In this document: positions 7,956 through 16,850 of the stretch, in pieces
How positions within the stretch are numbered: the first letter of the stretch is position 1
Layout of the letters: every line of letters begins with the position of its first letter
NCBI RefSeq assembly: GCF_023221775.1
Contig: NZ_JAKUDS010000005.1
Span: 1 to 64,000 of the forward strand
Direction: 5' to 3'
Source: Enterococcus cecorum
GTDB taxonomy: Bacteria; Bacillota; Bacilli; Lactobacillales; Enterococcaceae
DNA length: 64,000 nt
The notes under the pieces: generated by a model
What the model was told of the DNA's origin: nothing
Database searches by the model: none
The model's input: only the letters and a program-made list of their open reading frames with translations
Position numbers and translations under genes: made by a program

Positions 7956-8009
7956 TTTGTAATAAGATGGTAGAATAAATTTGAAGAAAAGAAGAGGAGG
8001 ATGCCAGAA

Positions 8010-8102
8010 ATGAAAGCGTTTAAACTTATTCTGCATTGGATTTCTTTGATTTTAATTGGTTTAGTTGGTGGAATGGGCGGCGATCTTAAAGATTTTCAAT
8101 AA
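8010..8102 (+). CDS. 30-residue hydrophobic peptide
   Basis: This short ORF (MKAFKLILHWISLILIGLVG..., 30 residues) has an AGGAGG 9 nt before the ATG at 8010; another ATG at 8001 abuts the same site and is too close. One hydrophobic segment fills residues 4-22, followed by a Gly-rich acidic tail. It lies 21 bp before the next small membrane-protein gene and probably shares its transcript. The strong ribosome binding site is the main evidence. Confidence 0.55.
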   Translation: MKAFKLILHWISLILIGLVGGMGGDLKDFQ

Positions 8103-8122
8103 GATAAAGGAAGGTGAGTAGC

Positions 8123-8314
8123 ATGGCTAGTATCCTATGGTTAAAATTTTTGTTTATGATTCCTAGTTTTTTAACGTATTTAGTCGCGTTTGTTAGCTAT
8201 AAAGTACGAGAACAATTAAGAATCCCCTTAATCGTCAAAATTTTGTTAGGCTTACTAGTCATTCTAGCCACACTTTGGATTATATATGTCGCACACTTCG
8301 GAGTAAATAGCTAA
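8123..8314 (+). CDS. Small two-helix membrane protein
   Basis: The 63-residue protein has two hydrophobic stretches (residues 4-24 and 38-58) joined by a basic loop. The ATG at 8123 has AAGGAAGGTGA upstream; a GTG at 8114 is in frame but lies in that site. It is clearly related to the minus-strand product at 22735-22929: both have LKFL..IPS near the N-terminus, an AFV segment, a basic loop and an IIWVI-like second helix. No function is known. It is followed by a copy of the dispersed motif and a terminator. Confidence 0.75.
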   Translation: MASILWLKFLFMIPSFLTYLVAFVSYKVREQLRIPLIVKILLGLLVILATLWIIYVAHFGVNS

Positions 8315-8316
8315 AA

Positions 8317-8381
8317 GGTCGCAAAGCAGCTTGCTTAGATATGAAGAAATTCGTGTGTTTACCTACCACTGATAAAATTGC
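8317..8381 (+). repeat. Second copy of the dispersed intergenic motif
   Basis: GGTCGCAAAGCAGCT, TGCTT, then AGATATGAAGAAATTCGTGTG and TTACCTACC align with 5679-5740 over about 65 bases with scattered transitions. ATATGAA-GAAA-TTCGTGT can form the same GNRA-capped hairpin as the first copy, with C-G replaced by T-G. The long 3' pairing partners of the first copy are missing here. Confidence 0.65.
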
Positions 8382-8406
8382 TGATTCATAAGTAGTAAAA
8401 ATGATT

Positions 8407-8438
8407 GACTTCTTACTTCCTAAGTGAGGGGTCTTTTT
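8407..8438 (+). terminator. Intrinsic terminator before mhqR
   Basis: GACTTCTTACTT pairs with AAGTGAGGGGTC over 12 positions including G-T pairs, loop CCT, followed by TTTTT. Confidence 0.75.
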
Positions 8439-8440
8439 CT

Positions 8441-8470
8441 TTGACAAAATTTCACTTTACATGTAAAGTG
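8441..8470 (+). promoter_or_regulatory. mhqR operon promoter with perfect 18-bp palindromic operator
   Basis: TTGACA (8441-8446) is followed 16 bp later by TAAAGT (8463-8468). CACTTTACATGTAAAGTG (8453-8470) is a perfect palindrome that covers the spacer and -10. A MarR dimer bound there would block RNA polymerase, so autoregulation by the adjacent MarR gene is the simplest reading. Confidence 0.75.
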
Positions 8471-8490
8471 TTAATCAAGAGGTGAGGAAT

Positions 8491-8925
8491 ATGAAGAAAT
8501 TACCCTTAGCTGTCTTGGTTTGGTTGCGGATGGCTCGACTGACCGCACGCATGAATCAACAATCCAATGAATTTTTACAACAAGACGGGTTAACCGCGGC
8601 TCAATTTGAAGTCTTAGTATTAATCGAACGCTATCAGCCCATCAGCCAACAACAACTAGCCAATCAATTAACCGTCACGCAAGGTGGGATTTCGCGGTTA
8701 TTACAGCGGATGCAACAAGCAGGCCTCATTGAAAAGAAGGCTTGCGGAAAGGAAAAGCATATTTTCTTATCTGCTTTAGGACAAGAAAAATTAAGTCAAG
8801 TTTATGCAAAACAAGTAACCAATCAAGCTAAGATGTTTGATTCATTATCTAAAGACGAATTACAAACACTCTTTCAATTATTAACAAAATTAAGTCAAGA
8901 AAAGATAGATAGGAGCGATGGATGA
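8491..8925 (+). CDS. mhqR: MarR-family repressor, MhqR-like
   Basis: The 144-residue protein shows the MarR winged helix, with AQFEVLVLIERYQPISQQQLANQL and TQGGISRLLQRMQQAGLIEKK around residues 40-90 and the wing behind it. The following genes, a two-domain ring-cleaving dioxygenase and an alpha/beta hydrolase, are the partners of MhqR in Bacillus, where it derepresses upon quinones and hydroquinones. The start is the ATG at 8491 with AGAGGTGAGG upstream. Its stop overlaps the start of the next gene by 4 nt. The orthology rests on operon content, not on ligand residues. Confidence 0.8.
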   Translation: MKKLPLAVLVWLRMARLTARMNQQSNEFLQQDGLTAAQFEVLVLIERYQPISQQQLANQLTVTQGGISRLLQRMQQAGLIEKKACGKEKHIFLSALGQEKLSQVYAKQVTNQAKMFDSLSKDELQTLFQLLTKLSQEKIDRSDG

Positions 8926-9878
8926 TGAAAAATACCGGCATTCACCATGTATCAGTTTTAGTAAGAAGTGCAAAAAAAGCATATGATTTCTATACGAATA
9001 TTTTAGGCTTGAAGATGTTTTTAAAGACCGTCAATCAAGATGATCCAACTATGTATCACTTATTTTTTGGTGACCAAGAAGCACGAGAAGGGACCGAGTT
9101 TACGGTTTTTGAGATGAGTCATTTTCGTGATAATCAATTTGGTACCAATGCGATTGAACGGGTAATGTTTTTGGTGCCATCAGTGGACTCGCTTTACTTT
9201 TGGCAAGAACGCTTAGAAAAAATGGGGGTCTTACATTATGGTATCGAGACTTTCCGCAATCAAGAAATTCTGCGTTTCGAAGACTTTGACGGCATGAAGT
9301 TAGGCTTGATGGTGGCTAAAGATGCCTCAATTGCCAAAGGAACGCCACATCGAGAAATTCCTGATGAACATTTGATTTTTGGAATGGGGGCAGTTTTCCT
9401 ACGGGTGCGTTATTTAGAAGCCAGTTTAGAGATGTTGACCACTCGTTTAGGATTTACCCAAGAAGAGCCAATTGAATATTTTAACCATACATTAATTCCT
9501 TTACATATCCATAATTTGTGGCAGCACGAAATATACTTAATTGAAGATAAAGATAATAAGCGCGAACGACTAGGCGTAGGCGGCATGCATCATATTGCTT
9601 TTGGAGTCGATAATGAAGCAACTTTGGCAGCTTTTGCACAATACTTAGATGAAGAAAATATCCATCATTCAGGAATTGTGAATCGTGAATTTTTCCAATC
9701 GTTATATTATCGTGAACCAAATAGTATTTTATATGAAATTGCAACCCCGCCAATTGATCGGGTCCCATACTTACAAACGCCACAAGAAACTTTTGATGAG
9801 TATGAATTAATTTTACCAAGCTTTTTAGAAGACCAACGCGCAACGATTGAACGTGATTTAGCACAACAAGAAAGATAA
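8922..9878 (+). CDS. mhqO: Ring-cleaving dioxygenase of the glyoxalase/VOC fold, MhqO-like
   Basis: The 318 residues form two vicinal-oxygen-chelate modules. Candidate metal ligands are the His of GIHHVSV near residue 8, His of GGMHHIAF near 224 and Glu of ILYEIATP near 271. Relatives in Bacillus (MhqA/MhqO) act on hydroquinones or quinone-thiol adducts and protect the cell against them. The start overlaps the end of the MarR gene, with AGGAG upstream, so expression follows the repressor. The exact substrate cannot be read from the sequence. Confidence 0.83.
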   Translation: MMKNTGIHHVSVLVRSAKKAYDFYTNILGLKMFLKTVNQDDPTMYHLFFGDQEAREGTEFTVFEMSHFRDNQFGTNAIERVMFLVPSVDSLYFWQERLEKMGVLHYGIETFRNQEILRFEDFDGMKLGLMVAKDASIAKGTPHREIPDEHLIFGMGAVFLRVRYLEASLEMLTTRLGFTQEEPIEYFNHTLIPLHIHNLWQHEIYLIEDKDNKRERLGVGGMHHIAFGVDNEATLAAFAQYLDEENIHHSGIVNREFFQSLYYREPNSILYEIATPPIDRVPYLQTPQETFDEYELILPSFLEDQRATIERDLAQQER

Positions 9879-9895
9879 GAAAAGAGGCGAGTTTG

Positions 9896-10474
9896 ATGCG
9901 TTATCTTAATAATCGTGGAAGTAATCAACGACTTTTTGTTACTTTCCATGGCACTGGAGGCAACTTATATAGTTTGTATTTTTTAACAGAGGAATTAGAT
10001 GCTAAAGCGGGTGTCCTTAGTTTTTTAGGCGCTAAGGGAGTAGGAGTGAATCGCCGCTATTTCAATCCTTTGGTCAATCAAGAATTGGACCGCGAAGATT
10101 TTACGCACCAAGTTTCGCGATTTTTAGAACTTTGGGATAGCTTAGAGATTAGAGCAAGTGAAATTGTGGCAATCGGCTATTCAAATGGTGCGAATTTCTT
10201 GCAAGGGATTTTAAGCCAACGTCCAGATTTTGCGGATCAAGTGATATTATTGCATCCGAGCGATTTTCAAATTGATTTCACCCCTTCAAGTAAACAAAAA
10301 CGCCTATTAGTGACAGCAGGAAGCCTAGATACCTTGGTGTCACCTGGCGCAAGTATGCAACTCGTGAAAAGATTACAAAGTGCTTTTCCAGATACGCAGT
10401 TAGAACTGTTGGATGGGGGACATGGAGTCAGTGATGCTGAAATTGAAAAAGTCAAAAAATGGTTAAATGCATAA
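9896..10474 (+). CDS. mhqD: Alpha/beta-hydrolase of the phospholipase/carboxylesterase family, MhqD-like
   Basis: The 192-residue hydrolase has an oxyanion segment FHGTGGNLYSL near residue 18, the nucleophile elbow IGYSNGAN (GxSxG) near 97, an acid residue in GSLDTLVSP near 143 and the catalytic His in GGHGVSD near 174. It is the third gene of the mhq-type operon and ends at a terminator at 10483. MhqD homologues are induced by quinone stress; the natural ester substrate is not known. The ATG at 9896 has AAGAGGCGAG upstream; the TTG just before it is less likely. Confidence 0.83.
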   Translation: MRYLNNRGSNQRLFVTFHGTGGNLYSLYFLTEELDAKAGVLSFLGAKGVGVNRRYFNPLVNQELDREDFTHQVSRFLELWDSLEIRASEIVAIGYSNGANFLQGILSQRPDFADQVILLHPSDFQIDFTPSSKQKRLLVTAGSLDTLVSPGASMQLVKRLQSAFPDTQLELLDGGHGVSDAEIEKVKKWLNA

Positions 10475-10482
10475 GAAAAAAA

Positions 10483-10516
10483 GGGAGTTTGCCATCATCG
10501 GTAAGCTCTCTTTTTT
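10483..10516 (+). terminator. Intrinsic terminator of the mhq-type operon
   Basis: GGGAGTTTGCC pairs with GGTAAGCTCTC over 11 positions (some G-T) across ATCATC, followed by six T. Confidence 0.8.
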
Positions 10517-10538
10517 AGGTTTAATTATCAGAAAATTC

Positions 10539-10566
10539 TTGAATATAACAAAAAAACGATTACAAT
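10539..10566 (+). promoter_or_regulatory. Promoter of the lipoprotein gene
   Basis: TTGAAT (10539-10544), 16-bp spacer, TACAAT (10561-10566). Confidence 0.55.
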
Positions 10567-10601
10567 ATAAGTGGAAAGTCAATAAAAATGAGGTGATTTG
10601 G

Positions 10602-11081
10602 ATGAAACGCAAATGGTTAGGGTTAGTTCTGTTTGTTATCGGGATGATTAGTTTCGGTTGTGGGCAAAAACAAGCCAATGAAAAAATTCAAGCAACCAAT
10701 CAACAAGGCGTGTACACTGTGCAACTGAAAGAAAAGGAAGGATTTGTCGTCAAGGTTGAGGATAAAAAGGCCGTAGAGATTGCTAAAGATAAATATCCGA
10801 CTGCCATGAAATTACAATTGAGTATCAAAGTAGATAAGAATGGTTATGAAATAAAGCTTAAGGATAAGAAGAGCGATATTGGTGCCACCTCACGTCTAAA
10901 ACTGGATGAACCGTATCAGTATGCAGCGTTTGTAGCTAATAAAGATCAATTTCCAGAAAAATTAGGCAGTATGATTTTTACCAATGATGAAAAAATTTAT
11001 CAAAAAGCACAAAAATCGGTATCCAAGCTTTCCGATTCACAAACAGCACAGATAAAAATTTTCAGTGTGACAACAAAATAA
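10602..11081 (+). CDS. Putative lipoprotein, unknown function
   Basis: The 159-residue protein begins KRKWLGLVLFVIGMISFGCG, a basic N-terminus, hydrophobic core and lipobox-like SFGC, so Cys 20 is the probable lipidation site and the rest would sit outside the membrane. The mature part is Lys-rich with a predicted beta-rich pattern and no recognised domain. I start it at the ATG at 10602 behind GAGGTGA; upstream in-frame codons lie in the promoter and terminator region. It is monocistronic, with its own promoter and a bidirectional terminator at 11086. Confidence 0.75.
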   Translation: MKRKWLGLVLFVIGMISFGCGQKQANEKIQATNQQGVYTVQLKEKEGFVVKVEDKKAVEIAKDKYPTAMKLQLSIKVDKNGYEIKLKDKKSDIGATSRLKLDEPYQYAAFVANKDQFPEKLGSMIFTNDEKIYQKAQKSVSKLSDSQTAQIKIFSVTTK

Positions 11082-11085
11082 AAAA

Positions 11086-11120
11086 ATGTCCATCCTATTT
11101 TACATGAGTAGGGTGGACAT
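11086..11120. terminator. Bidirectional terminator between convergent genes
   Basis: ATGTCCATCCTA pairs with TAGGGTGGACAT (one mismatch) with A-rich and T-containing flanks on both sides; it separates the lipoprotein gene from the convergent gene. Confidence 0.7.
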
Positions 11121-11125
11121 TGTGT

Positions 11126-11887
11126 TTACAGATATAATTCTTCAGCATCTAATTCCCATTTATTTTGTTTTGGATAGTAAGTGAGCGTACCGACAAAATC
11201 CTTAGACTTAATGGTTTGTTGGCTTAACTTCAATCCGGCTTCTTCTGCGGCATAAAGGGGAATTTCAAAAGATTTATTGGTAACTTTAGCTTTTGGAAAG
11301 TAAAAAACTAGACCGTCTTTTAATAATTCACGTAAATCTTTGACCAAATCAATGGGTAAAGTCGGTACTTCGATTGGTTTGCGTTTGAAGAAAGGGCGTT
11401 GGTCATTTAATTCTTGGTAAATAATCCAAGTAATTTGTTTGGCCAAAATGCGATAAAATTCTTCAATATAACGATAATAAACCCGCAATAGGTCATCACC
11501 TAAATCGAAGTAGACGAAATTGTTTTGTAATTTATAGAAAAATGGAGAATGAAGGTGTGTTTTCATATGACCAAGATAAAGTAATTCGGAAATTTCTAAG
11601 GCAGAAAGTTCTTTAATCATGGTCAGGTCGGTAAAGTCAATCCAACGCGCATCTTGATTGTTACGGCGTTTAGACATGTTTTGTAAAAATTGTTCGACCG
11701 CAAAACTACCTTTTATGACTTTTAAGTTCGTATGGTTTTCAAATTCACCATCAAGACTAGCTGGGTTCAGTAAAAGGAGATTATTCGGACGATGAATCAG
11801 ACCTCGTTGGAAATCTTTAGCTTGGATGCCGCGACTCAAAACGACATTGCTAGTGGTATCCATATGTACAAAAATTGGTGAATTCAT
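11126..11887 (-). CDS. Conserved-looking protein of unknown function
   Basis: The 253-residue protein is soluble with no signal peptide or membrane helix. Visible features are an N-terminal segment NSPIFVHMDTTSNVVLSRG, a central helical region with several aromatics (VYYRYIEEFYRILAKQITW, residues 136-154) and a beta-rich C-terminus. I do not recognise a family or catalytic motif. The start ATG at 11887 has AAAGGAG upstream. It is transcribed alone toward the bidirectional terminator. Codon use looks like that of its neighbours. Confidence 0.7.
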   Translation of the reverse strand: MNSPIFVHMDTTSNVVLSRGIQAKDFQRGLIHRPNNLLLLNPASLDGEFENHTNLKVIKGSFAVEQFLQNMSKRRNNQDARWIDFTDLTMIKELSALEISELLYLGHMKTHLHSPFFYKLQNNFVYFDLGDDLLRVYYRYIEEFYRILAKQITWIIYQELNDQRPFFKRKPIEVPTLPIDLVKDLRELLKDGLVFYFPKAKVTNKSFEIPLYAAEEAGLKLSQQTIKSKDFVGTLTYYPKQNKWELDAEELYL

Positions 11888-12136
11888 CTGACAAACTCCT
11901 TTCCTAGTCTGTTTTCATTCTACAATAAAGTAAGGGAAAATAATCATTTCTTTTCTTTTAAAAATATATTACAAAAGATTATCATTAACCGCTTTCATGG
12001 AAAATCATTTTCTTTCATTTGTATTTTCAACAACAGCACCTACCAAAAATGAAAATTTCGCTTTCAAACCAATTTCATAGTATAATAAAAACGCAAACAA
12101 ACAAAAAAACGAATATAATATATAGAGGCTATCACT

Positions 12137-12166
12137 CAGCTCGATTAGACGTGCGAAATTCGTGTG
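12137..12166 (+). repeat. Third copy of the dispersed motif, in the ydbC leader
   Basis: CAGCT, CGATT, AGACGTG, C, GAAATTCGTGTG matches the cores at 5689-5719 and 8327-8357, including the 5-nt variable gap. It lies inside a weaker hairpin in which AGGC and TCAC pair with GTGA and GCCT, 40 bp upstream of the ydbC start. The rest of the 11888-12205 gap is AT-rich; TATAAT at 12081-12086 is a possible -10. Confidence 0.55.
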
Positions 12167-12205
12167 ATGTGCCTAAAAAATGGAAAAATTGAAGGAGGAA
12201 AAGCG

Positions 12206-12430
12206 ATGGCAGATTCATTTTCATTTGAGATTGTCGAACACATTGCCGTATTGTCAGAAAATGCAAAAGGATGGAAGAAAGAACTGAATTTGGTGAGCTG
12301 GAATGGACGGCCACCGAAATTTGACCTACGTGATTGGGATAGCGAACACGCAAAAATGGGTAAAGGAATTACTTTGACTAACGAAGAACTAGCCGCGTTA
12401 AAATCAACATTAGAACAAATGCAGGTGTAA
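12206..12430 (+). CDS. ydbC: YdbC/PC4-like single-strand nucleic-acid-binding protein
   Basis: The 74-residue protein matches the YdbC family, bacterial relatives of the eukaryotic coactivator PC4: EIVEHIAVLSENAKGWKKELNLVSWNGRPPKFDLRDWD is the conserved beta-sheet, followed by one helix (residues 56-72). The Lactococcus member binds single-stranded DNA; its cellular role is unclear. The ATG at 12206 sits behind a strong AAGGAGG; an in-frame start at 12164 would begin inside the leader repeat. It is directly followed by the YicC gene and is probably the first gene of that operon. Confidence 0.85.
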   Translation: MADSFSFEIVEHIAVLSENAKGWKKELNLVSWNGRPPKFDLRDWDSEHAKMGKGITLTNEELAALKSTLEQMQV

Positions 12431-13288
12431 ATGATGAAGAGTATGACAGGTTTTGGAAAAGCCAGTGTGGAAGATGAGGCTTATCGTGTAAATATTGAAA
12501 TCAAGAGTGTGAATCATCGTTTTTTAGATGTGCAATTAAAGCTGCCAACGGGGATGAGTGCTTTTGATTTAGCTATTAGAAAGCAAGTTAGTCAAAAATT
12601 GAGTCGTGGTCGGGTCGAATTAATTTGTAAATTAGAGGAATTGCAGGCTAGCTCAAAAAAAGCTAAGGTAAATCATGAATTATTTACCCAAGTGATGGCA
12701 CAATTGCCTGAAGTTTCACCAGAAAATTTGATTAGTCAATTATTACTTCGCGAAGAATTTATCGAAGTAACCAATCAAGAAATTGCTACGGAGCGTTTGC
12801 AAGACTTGGTTCTTAGTGCTTTAGACCAAGCTTTAGATCAATTAGTGGCAAAAAGAGCGCAAGAAGGTGAGCAAATTTACCATGTTTTACAGCAGCAAGG
12901 TCAAGAAGCAGCTACCGTCTTAACGCAATTAGTCGCTTTTCAAGATGTTTATGAAAAAGAATATCAAGAGCGCTATACAAAGAAATTACAAGATTACTTA
13001 GGCGGTGTGGTGGATCAAGATCGCCTTTTGACGGAATTAGCGATTTTATTAGAAAAAGGCGATATCCACGAAGAGACGGATCGCTTGAACATTCATCTAC
13101 AGACCTATGCCGCTACCTTGCAAAAAAAGGTACCTATAGGAAGAGAGCTAGACTTTTTAGTACAAGAAATGAATCGTGAAGTCAATACCATCGGATCTAA
13201 GACGAGTCATGTCACCTTAAAAGGCTATGTCATCCAATTAAAGACAATCTTAGAAAAAATCCGCGAACAAATTCAAAATGTAGAGTAA
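12431..13288 (+). CDS. yicC: YicC-family endoribonuclease
   Basis: The protein has 285 residues (284 if the second ATG is used). The N-terminal signature KSMTGFGKASVEDEAYRVNIEIKSVNHRFLD and the C-terminal DUF1732 segment GRELDFLVQEMNREVNTIGSK are both intact. YicC proteins are now described as endoribonucleases involved in RNA turnover. The gene starts right after the ydbC stop with AGGTG as ribosome site, and gmk follows after 131 bp, the order common in Firmicutes. Confidence 0.92.
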   Translation: MMKSMTGFGKASVEDEAYRVNIEIKSVNHRFLDVQLKLPTGMSAFDLAIRKQVSQKLSRGRVELICKLEELQASSKKAKVNHELFTQVMAQLPEVSPENLISQLLLREEFIEVTNQEIATERLQDLVLSALDQALDQLVAKRAQEGEQIYHVLQQQGQEAATVLTQLVAFQDVYEKEYQERYTKKLQDYLGGVVDQDRLLTELAILLEKGDIHEETDRLNIHLQTYAATLQKKVPIGRELDFLVQEMNREVNTIGSKTSHVTLKGYVIQLKTILEKIREQIQNVE

Positions 13289-13359
13289 AAAATTAACGCA
13301 AAAAAGAGAATGCATAGTTTTTTCCTATAAACTTTCTCATATACGGAATTTATTCTTGA

Positions 13360-14034
<675 letters not shown>

Positions 14035-14039
14035 AAATT

Positions 14040-14339
14040 ATGATGTTAAAACCATCGATTGACTCACTATTAAACCGGGTCAATTCTAAGTATTCATTAG
14101 TTATTTTAGCTAGTAAACGTGCACACGAACTAGATGCAGGAGCCCAAGGAACTTTAGACCATTTTGATTCTGTAAAAAGTGTAGGGAAAGCTTTGGAAGA
14201 AATTGATGCCTTAACTGTGATTAACGATCCAAATCCTGAGTTGAAGCGTCAAAGACAAAAAATGGAAGAAGAACAACGCAAAGCTCAAAAAGAAGCCGAG
14301 CAACGTGAACTAGAAGAAAAAGTTGCCACAGATAAATGA
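14040..14339 (+). CDS. rpoZ: RNA polymerase omega subunit
   Basis: Omega assists assembly of the beta' subunit. This 99-residue protein has the conserved core [28 protein letters not shown] (residues 4-31) and a long charged coiled C-terminus rich in Glu, Gln and Lys, as in other lactic acid bacteria. AGAGGAG lies upstream; ATG at 14040 or 14043 may be used. It is followed by a strong terminator, so gmk-rpoZ ends here. Confidence 0.95.
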   Translation: MMLKPSIDSLLNRVNSKYSLVILASKRAHELDAGAQGTLDHFDSVKSVGKALEEIDALTVINDPNPELKRQRQKMEEEQRKAQKEAEQRELEEKVATDK

Positions 14340-14348
14340 TGATGTTAG

Positions 14349-14388
14349 CCGATATAGAGCCTTGAAAGCAATCTCTATGTCGGTTTTT
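14349..14388 (+). terminator. Intrinsic terminator after rpoZ
   Basis: CCGATATAGAG pairs with CTCTATGTCGG over 11 positions, followed by TTTTT. Confidence 0.85.
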
Positions 14389-14423
14389 CATTAGTTGAAA
14401 TGTTTTAGAAAGCAGGTGAGTAG

Positions 14424-16838
14424 ATGCTTATTGCTCAAGTGATTGTCGATGTGCCGACCATGCAGACAGACCAGGCGTATAGCTATTTGATTCCGGAAAA
14501 TTTAAGCGATGTCGTCAGTGTCGGGATGCGAGTAGAGGTGCCGTTTGGTAATGGAAATCGTCATATTCAAGGCTTTGTCCTCGCAATCGAATCAGTCCAT
14601 CCAGAAAAATTGACTCAAGACAAAATCGAATTGAAGCCATTGATTCGCTGTTTAGACTTACAACCCGTACTGAATGATGAATTACTACAACTAGCGGATT
14701 ACATGAAAGAAACGACTTTTGCTTTTAAGATTACTTGTTTACAGACGATGCTTCCTGCGTTACTAAAGGCCAGTTATGATAAGCAATTCCGCCTGTTAAA
14801 TCCAAAATCTAAAGTTGCGCCCTACTTTCAGGACAGTGCCGTCTTATCATTTGCCGAGGCGGAAGAAAAGCAATTATTGGCTGAATTGAAAAAAGCGGTC
14901 CAAGCAGAAGAAGTGCGTTTAGAATATTTAGTTAAAAACAAGAATCAAGTCAAGACAATTCGCTATGTCCGTCCGCTCTTAAGTAAAGAAGCCTATGAGC
15001 AATTGCAACTACAACAGAGTAAAACTGCGGTGAGAAAGCAAGAACTATTACAACAATTAGCGACTTTAGCTTATCTGCCGGTGAAATATTATACTGAGCG
15101 CAAAATTTCTACAAGTGTCTTAAATCAAGCGCAAGAACAAGGTTGGTTAGCCTTTGAAGAAGTTGAGGCCTATCGTGATCCTTTTGCTAATCAGACTTTT
15201 GAAAAAACCGCACACCTTGCTTTAAATGAGTCACAAAAATACGCCTGCGATATGATTTTACAAGCCAACCAAGCAAAAGAGGCCAAGACTTTCTTACTTG
15301 AGGGGATTACCGGTAGTGGGAAAACCGAGGTCTACTTACAAATTATTGATAAAGTCTTGAAAAATGGGCAAACAGCGATGATGCTCGTGCCAGAAATTTC
15401 CCTAACGCCGCAGATGGTTGAGCGTTTTAAGGGGCGCTTTGGAGATTTGGTTGCGGTGTTGCATAGCGGACTTTCTCAAGGCGAAAAATATGATGAATGG
15501 CGCAAAATTGAACGCAAAGAGGCCCAAGTCGTCGTCGGTGCGCGCTCGGCTGTTTTTGCGCCTTTGGAAAATATCGGTGTGATTATTATCGATGAAGAGC
15601 ATGAGTCAAGTTATAAACAAGATGAGGCACCGCGCTATCATGCGAGAGATATTGCCATTTGGCGTGGGCAGTTCCATCATTGCCCGATTGTCCTAGGAAG
15701 TGCCACCCCATCATTGGAATCCAGAGCCCGCGCCCAAAAGAATGTCTATCAACTCTTAACCTTGCCTAAACGTGCGAATCCAAATGCCAAATTGCCGCAA
15801 GTGGAAATTGTCGATATGAAAAATGAAGCCAAAAATCCTAAGACCCAGACTTTCTCACAAATATTACAAGATAAAATTGCTGACCGCCTAGCAAAAAAGG
15901 AGCAGATTGTCTTACTATTGAATCGTCGGGGTTATTCTTCTTTTGTGATGTGTCGGGATTGTGGTTATGTGCTACCTTGTCCGAACTGTGATATTTCCCT
16001 GACTTTGCATATGGATGTCAAGAAGATGCGTTGTCATTACTGCGGCCATGAAGAAGCGATTCCACATACATGTCCAATGTGTGGCAGTCGAAAAATTCGT
16101 TATTACGGGACCGGGACGCAAAAAATTGAAGAAGAAGCCCTTGAGTTATTCCCTGAAGCGAGAATTATTCGGATGGATGTCGATACCACACGGAAAAAAG
16201 GGGCACATGAACGTTTGCTGAAGGCTTTTGGTGAGAAAAAAGCAGATATTTTGTTAGGGACACAGATGATTGCCAAAGGACTGGATTTTCCGGATATTAC
16301 TTTAGTGGGGGTCTTAAATGCAGATACTTCGCTTAATTTACCGGATTTTCGCTCGAGTGAACGGACTTTCCAACTATTAACACAGGTCAGTGGTCGGGCA
16401 GGTCGTGCGCATAAGGCAGGTGAAGTGGTGATTCAAACCTTTAACCCAGAGCATCACGCCATTACCCTTGCACAAAGTCAAAATTATGAACAATTTTACT
16501 TACAAGAAATGTTTATCCGGCACCAAGGCGGCTATCCACCGTATTATTTCACGGTGAAAATTACTTGTACGCATGAAGTGGAACAAGTCGCTGCCAAGAT
16601 GAGTTTTGCTATCTATAATCAGCTCAAAGCCCATTTGAGTCCGCAAGCTGTTCTTTTAGGTCCGAGTCCTAGTGCGATTATGCGGGTGAAAAATAAATAT
16701 TATTATCAGATGATTATTAAATATAAACACGAACCACACCTATCAGCTTTACTTAAAGATATCCTGATAAAAACCCAAGCAGAACAAAGAAAAGGCTTGT
16801 TTGTCTCGATTGACCATGAGCCATTGAATTATATTTAA
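14424..16838 (+). CDS. priA: Primosomal protein N' (replication restart helicase)
   Basis: PriA recognises stalled forks and D-loops and reloads the replisome. The 804-residue protein is full length: a DNA-binding 3'BD domain at the N-terminus (AQVIVDVPTMQTDQAYSYLIP), the helicase Walker A GITGSGKT near residue 294, DEEH near 391, a zinc-binding region with eight Cys (CxxC pairs, residues 510-556) and helicase motifs through GLDFPD and SGRAGR near 660. The ATG at 14424 has GCAGGTGAG upstream. It heads the run priA-def-fmt-rsmB-stp-prkC, with very short gaps or overlaps. Confidence 0.96.
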   Translation: MLIAQVIVDVPTMQTDQAYSYLIPENLSDVVSVGMRVEVPFGNGNRHIQGFVLAIESVHPEKLTQDKIELKPLIRCLDLQPVLNDELLQLADYMKETTFAFKITCLQTMLPALLKASYDKQFRLLNPKSKVAPYFQDSAVLSFAEAEEKQLLAELKKAVQAEEVRLEYLVKNKNQVKTIRYVRPLLSKEAYEQLQLQQSKTAVRKQELLQQLATLAYLPVKYYTERKISTSVLNQAQEQGWLAFEEVEAYRDPFANQTFEKTAHLALNESQKYACDMILQANQAKEAKTFLLEGITGSGKTEVYLQIIDKVLKNGQTAMMLVPEISLTPQMVERFKGRFGDLVAVLHSGLSQGEKYDEWRKIERKEAQVVVGARSAVFAPLENIGVIIIDEEHESSYKQDEAPRYHARDIAIWRGQFHHCPIVLGSATPSLESRARAQKNVYQLLTLPKRANPNAKLPQVEIVDMKNEAKNPKTQTFSQILQDKIADRLAKKEQIVLLLNRRGYSSFVMCRDCGYVLPCPNCDISLTLHMDVKKMRCHYCGHEEAIPHTCPMCGSRKIRYYGTGTQKIEEEALELFPEARIIRMDVDTTRKKGAHERLLKAFGEKKADILLGTQMIAKGLDFPDITLVGVLNADTSLNLPDFRSSERTFQLLTQVSGRAGRAHKAGEVVIQTFNPEHHAITLAQSQNYEQFYLQEMFIRHQGGYPPYYFTVKITCTHEVEQVAAKMSFAIYNQLKAHLSPQAVLLGPSPSAIMRVKNKYYYQMIIKYKHEPHLSALLKDILIKTQAEQRKGLFVSIDHEPLNYI

Positions 16839-16850
16839 ACGGAGGAATAG

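Noticed and set aside
9481-9864. 127-residue frame opposite the mhqO-like gene
   Set aside because: Antisense shadow of a well-supported gene.
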